DNA of 64,000 bases from Panopea generosa (taxonomy: Eukaryota; Mollusca; Bivalvia; Adapedonta; Hiatellidae): NCBI GenBank assembly GCA_029582155.1, contig CM055901.1:54121625-54185624 (forward strand), written 5' to 3'. Position 1 is the stretch's first letter; the number at the start of each line of letters is the position of its first letter. The position numbers were made by a program, and so were the translations under genes. The notes below the pieces were generated by a model, which was not told where the DNA came from, ran no database searches, and was given only the letters and a program-made list of their open reading frames with translations. This document shows positions 58,001 to 61,000 of this stretch, in pieces.

Positions 58001-61000
58001 AACCACCTCCTCCATCAGATCTGCTGCTTCCAAACGATCTCTTGTTGCCAAAGCCTGATGAGGTCCCGTCTTCACCACTCTCGTCCCAGCCAGAGTCGCC
58101 TCCTGACTTAACCTAAACAAGACCAGATAAAGGCAATATGAAGAAACATGTACTGATGAGGTCCCGTTGCCAGCACCCTCGTCCCAGCCAGAGTCGCCTC
58201 CTGACTTAACCTACAGAAGACCAGAGAATAAATAATACTAAGAATTATGTACTGATGAGGTCCCATCGTCACCACCCTTGTCCCAGCCAGAGTCGCCTCC
58301 TGACTTAGCCTACAGAAGACCAGAAAATAGACAATACTAAGAATTATGTACTGATGAGGTCCCATTGTCACCACCCTCGTCCCAGCCAGAGTCACCTCCT
58401 GACTTAACCTACAGAAGACCAGAGAATAGATAATACTAAGAATTATGTACTGATGAGGTCCCGTTGCCAGCACCCTCGTCCCAGCCAGAGTCGCCTCCTT
58501 ACTTAACCTACAGAAGACCAGAGAATAGATAATACTAAGAATTATGTACTGATGAGGTCCCATCGTCACCACCCTCGTCCCAGCCAGAGTCACCTCCTGA
58601 CTTAACCTACAGAAGACCAGAGAATAGATAATACGAAGAAACATGTACTGACGAGGTCCTGTCATCACCACCTTCGTCCCAGCCCGAGTTGTTTCCTGAC
58701 TTAACCTACAGAAGACCAGAGAATAGATAATACGAAGAAAACATGTACTGATGATAATGTGGTATTGAAGTCATCTGGACTTGTACACAAATTTATGAAG
58801 TATGTACAACTGTTTCCAGTAGCATTTGGTCATAATAAATTAATTGCCAGATACATCATCGCCTGCCCACTAATTTTCATGCTGCTCCGACCCTTTTTAT
58901 TTTCATAAAAAAACGACAACAAAAAACATCAAAAATTTAAAAACTAAAATCCTCCCACCCTCCCTGTTTTTAAGAAAAAATTGGATGACAATCTAGCAAT
59001 TAATTTATAATGGCCTTATTGTTATCATTTTAAAATTTGTTCAAAGTATATATCACTGCAAATACATTTGTACATTTCAAAAGCAGAAAAGTAGAATCTC
59101 TTTGTTGACGTGTATGGAGACCTTAGACAAGTGAAGCAATCCAATATTTCAAACCAGATAAATATGTCACCCGATACAATTGGCAAAATTTAAATATTTA
59201 CTAGTATATAGCATGAAGATTTGATTTTTTCAATAAATTGAAATATATATATCACAAAAACATACTGTAATCTTCATATCCATGGCTTGACGATTTGCAG
59301 AAAATGATCTGGCACTTGGGGTACTGCTGCCTGTCTGTGCAGTATCGGTACAGATGGAGTTGGTCATTGTCCCATACTTCTGATTTACATTGGTACCTTT
59401 CTTGTCTACCAGTTCCACCTTGTATATCAGTTGACCTTGCTCCCTCATCTCTCCCTTGAAAGTAGCCACGAATGATTGTTCCACCACCATCTCCTCAAAT
59501 TGAACAATGTGCTCTGGTGACCAAAATCCTTGTGGGGAAGCCACACCTGACATAAAATAATAATTTTGTGCATAAATTCACTTTTAATTAACTAAGTATA
59601 GCTATTAAAAGATATAATGGGCTCAAGTTTTATTGGTCAGCTTTAGTTCCAGCCAGTTATTTGTTGATGTTACATGTATGTTGGGTTTTATAAGTTTATT
59701 ATTTAATACTTCAGTATTTAAACAAACGGTAGTCTGATAAAAGATGTATTCAAATAAACTAAATGATTTTTTATTCTCTAACCAAGCATTGCAATAAATG
59801 ATTTTTAAAGGAAAAAACATATGACCTGTATCACAATGTATTGCAATACAAATTTTTTTGTGCTACCAATCCTTACTGTGACAGGAGGGAGGATTTGTAC
59901 ATACTTGCAAGACTACAGTTTATAGCCTGTGACAAGAGGGGTGTTTGATACATACTTGCAAGACAACAGTTTATAGCCTGTGACAGGAGGGAGGGTTCGT
60001 ACATACTTGCAAGACTTGGTACATACTTGCAAGACTACAGTTTATATAGCAGTGACAAGAGGGAGGGTTGGTACATACTTGCAAGACTACAGTTTATAGC
60101 CTGTGACAGGAGGGAGGGTTGGTATATACTTGCAAGACTACAGTTTATAGCCTGTGACAGGAGGGAGGGTTTCAACATACTTGCAAGACTACAGTTTATA
60201 GCCTGTGACAGGAGGGAGGGTTCGTACATACTTGCAAGACTACAGTTTATATAGCCTGTGACAGGAGGGAGGGTTAGTACATACTTGCAAGACTACAGTT
60301 TATAGCCTGTGACAGGAGGGAGGGTTGGTATATACTTGCAAGACTACAGTTTATAGCCTGTGACAGGAGGGAGGGTTTCAACATACTTGCAAGACTACAG
60401 TTTATAGCCTGTGACAGGAGGGAGGGTTGGTACATACTTGCAAGACTACAGTTTATATAGCCTGTGACAGGAGGGAGGGTTAGTACATACTTGCAAGACT
60501 ACAGTTTATAGCCTGTGACAGGAGGGAGGGTTTCAACATACTTGCAAGACTACAGTTTATAGCCTGTGACAGGAGGGAGGGTTGGTACATACTTGCAAGA
60601 CTACAGTTTATATAGCCTGTGACAGGAGGGAGGGTTGGTATATACTTGCAAGACTACAGTTTATAGCCTGTGACAGGAGGGAGGGTTGGTATATACTTGC
60701 AAGACTATAGTTTATATAGCCTGTGACAGGAGGGAGGGTTGGTACATAATTGCAAGACTACAGTTTATATCCTGTGACAGGAGGGAGGGTTTCAACATAC
60801 TTGCAAGACTACAGTTTATAGCTTGTGACAGGAGGGAGGGTTGGTACATACTTGCAAGACTAGTTTATATAGCCTGTGACAGGAGGGAGGGTTGGTACAT
60901 ACTTGCAAGACTACAGTTTATATAGCCTGTGACAGGAGGGAGGGTTGGGACATGCTTGCAAGACTACAGTTTATAGCCTGTGACAGGAGGGAGGGTTGGT

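Noticed and set aside
58108-58671. 187-residue minus-strand frame with [20 protein letters not shown] repeats
   Set aside because: The 99-bp units are open in this frame by length alone; the frame that matches the glycine-rich exon is different and needs splicing.
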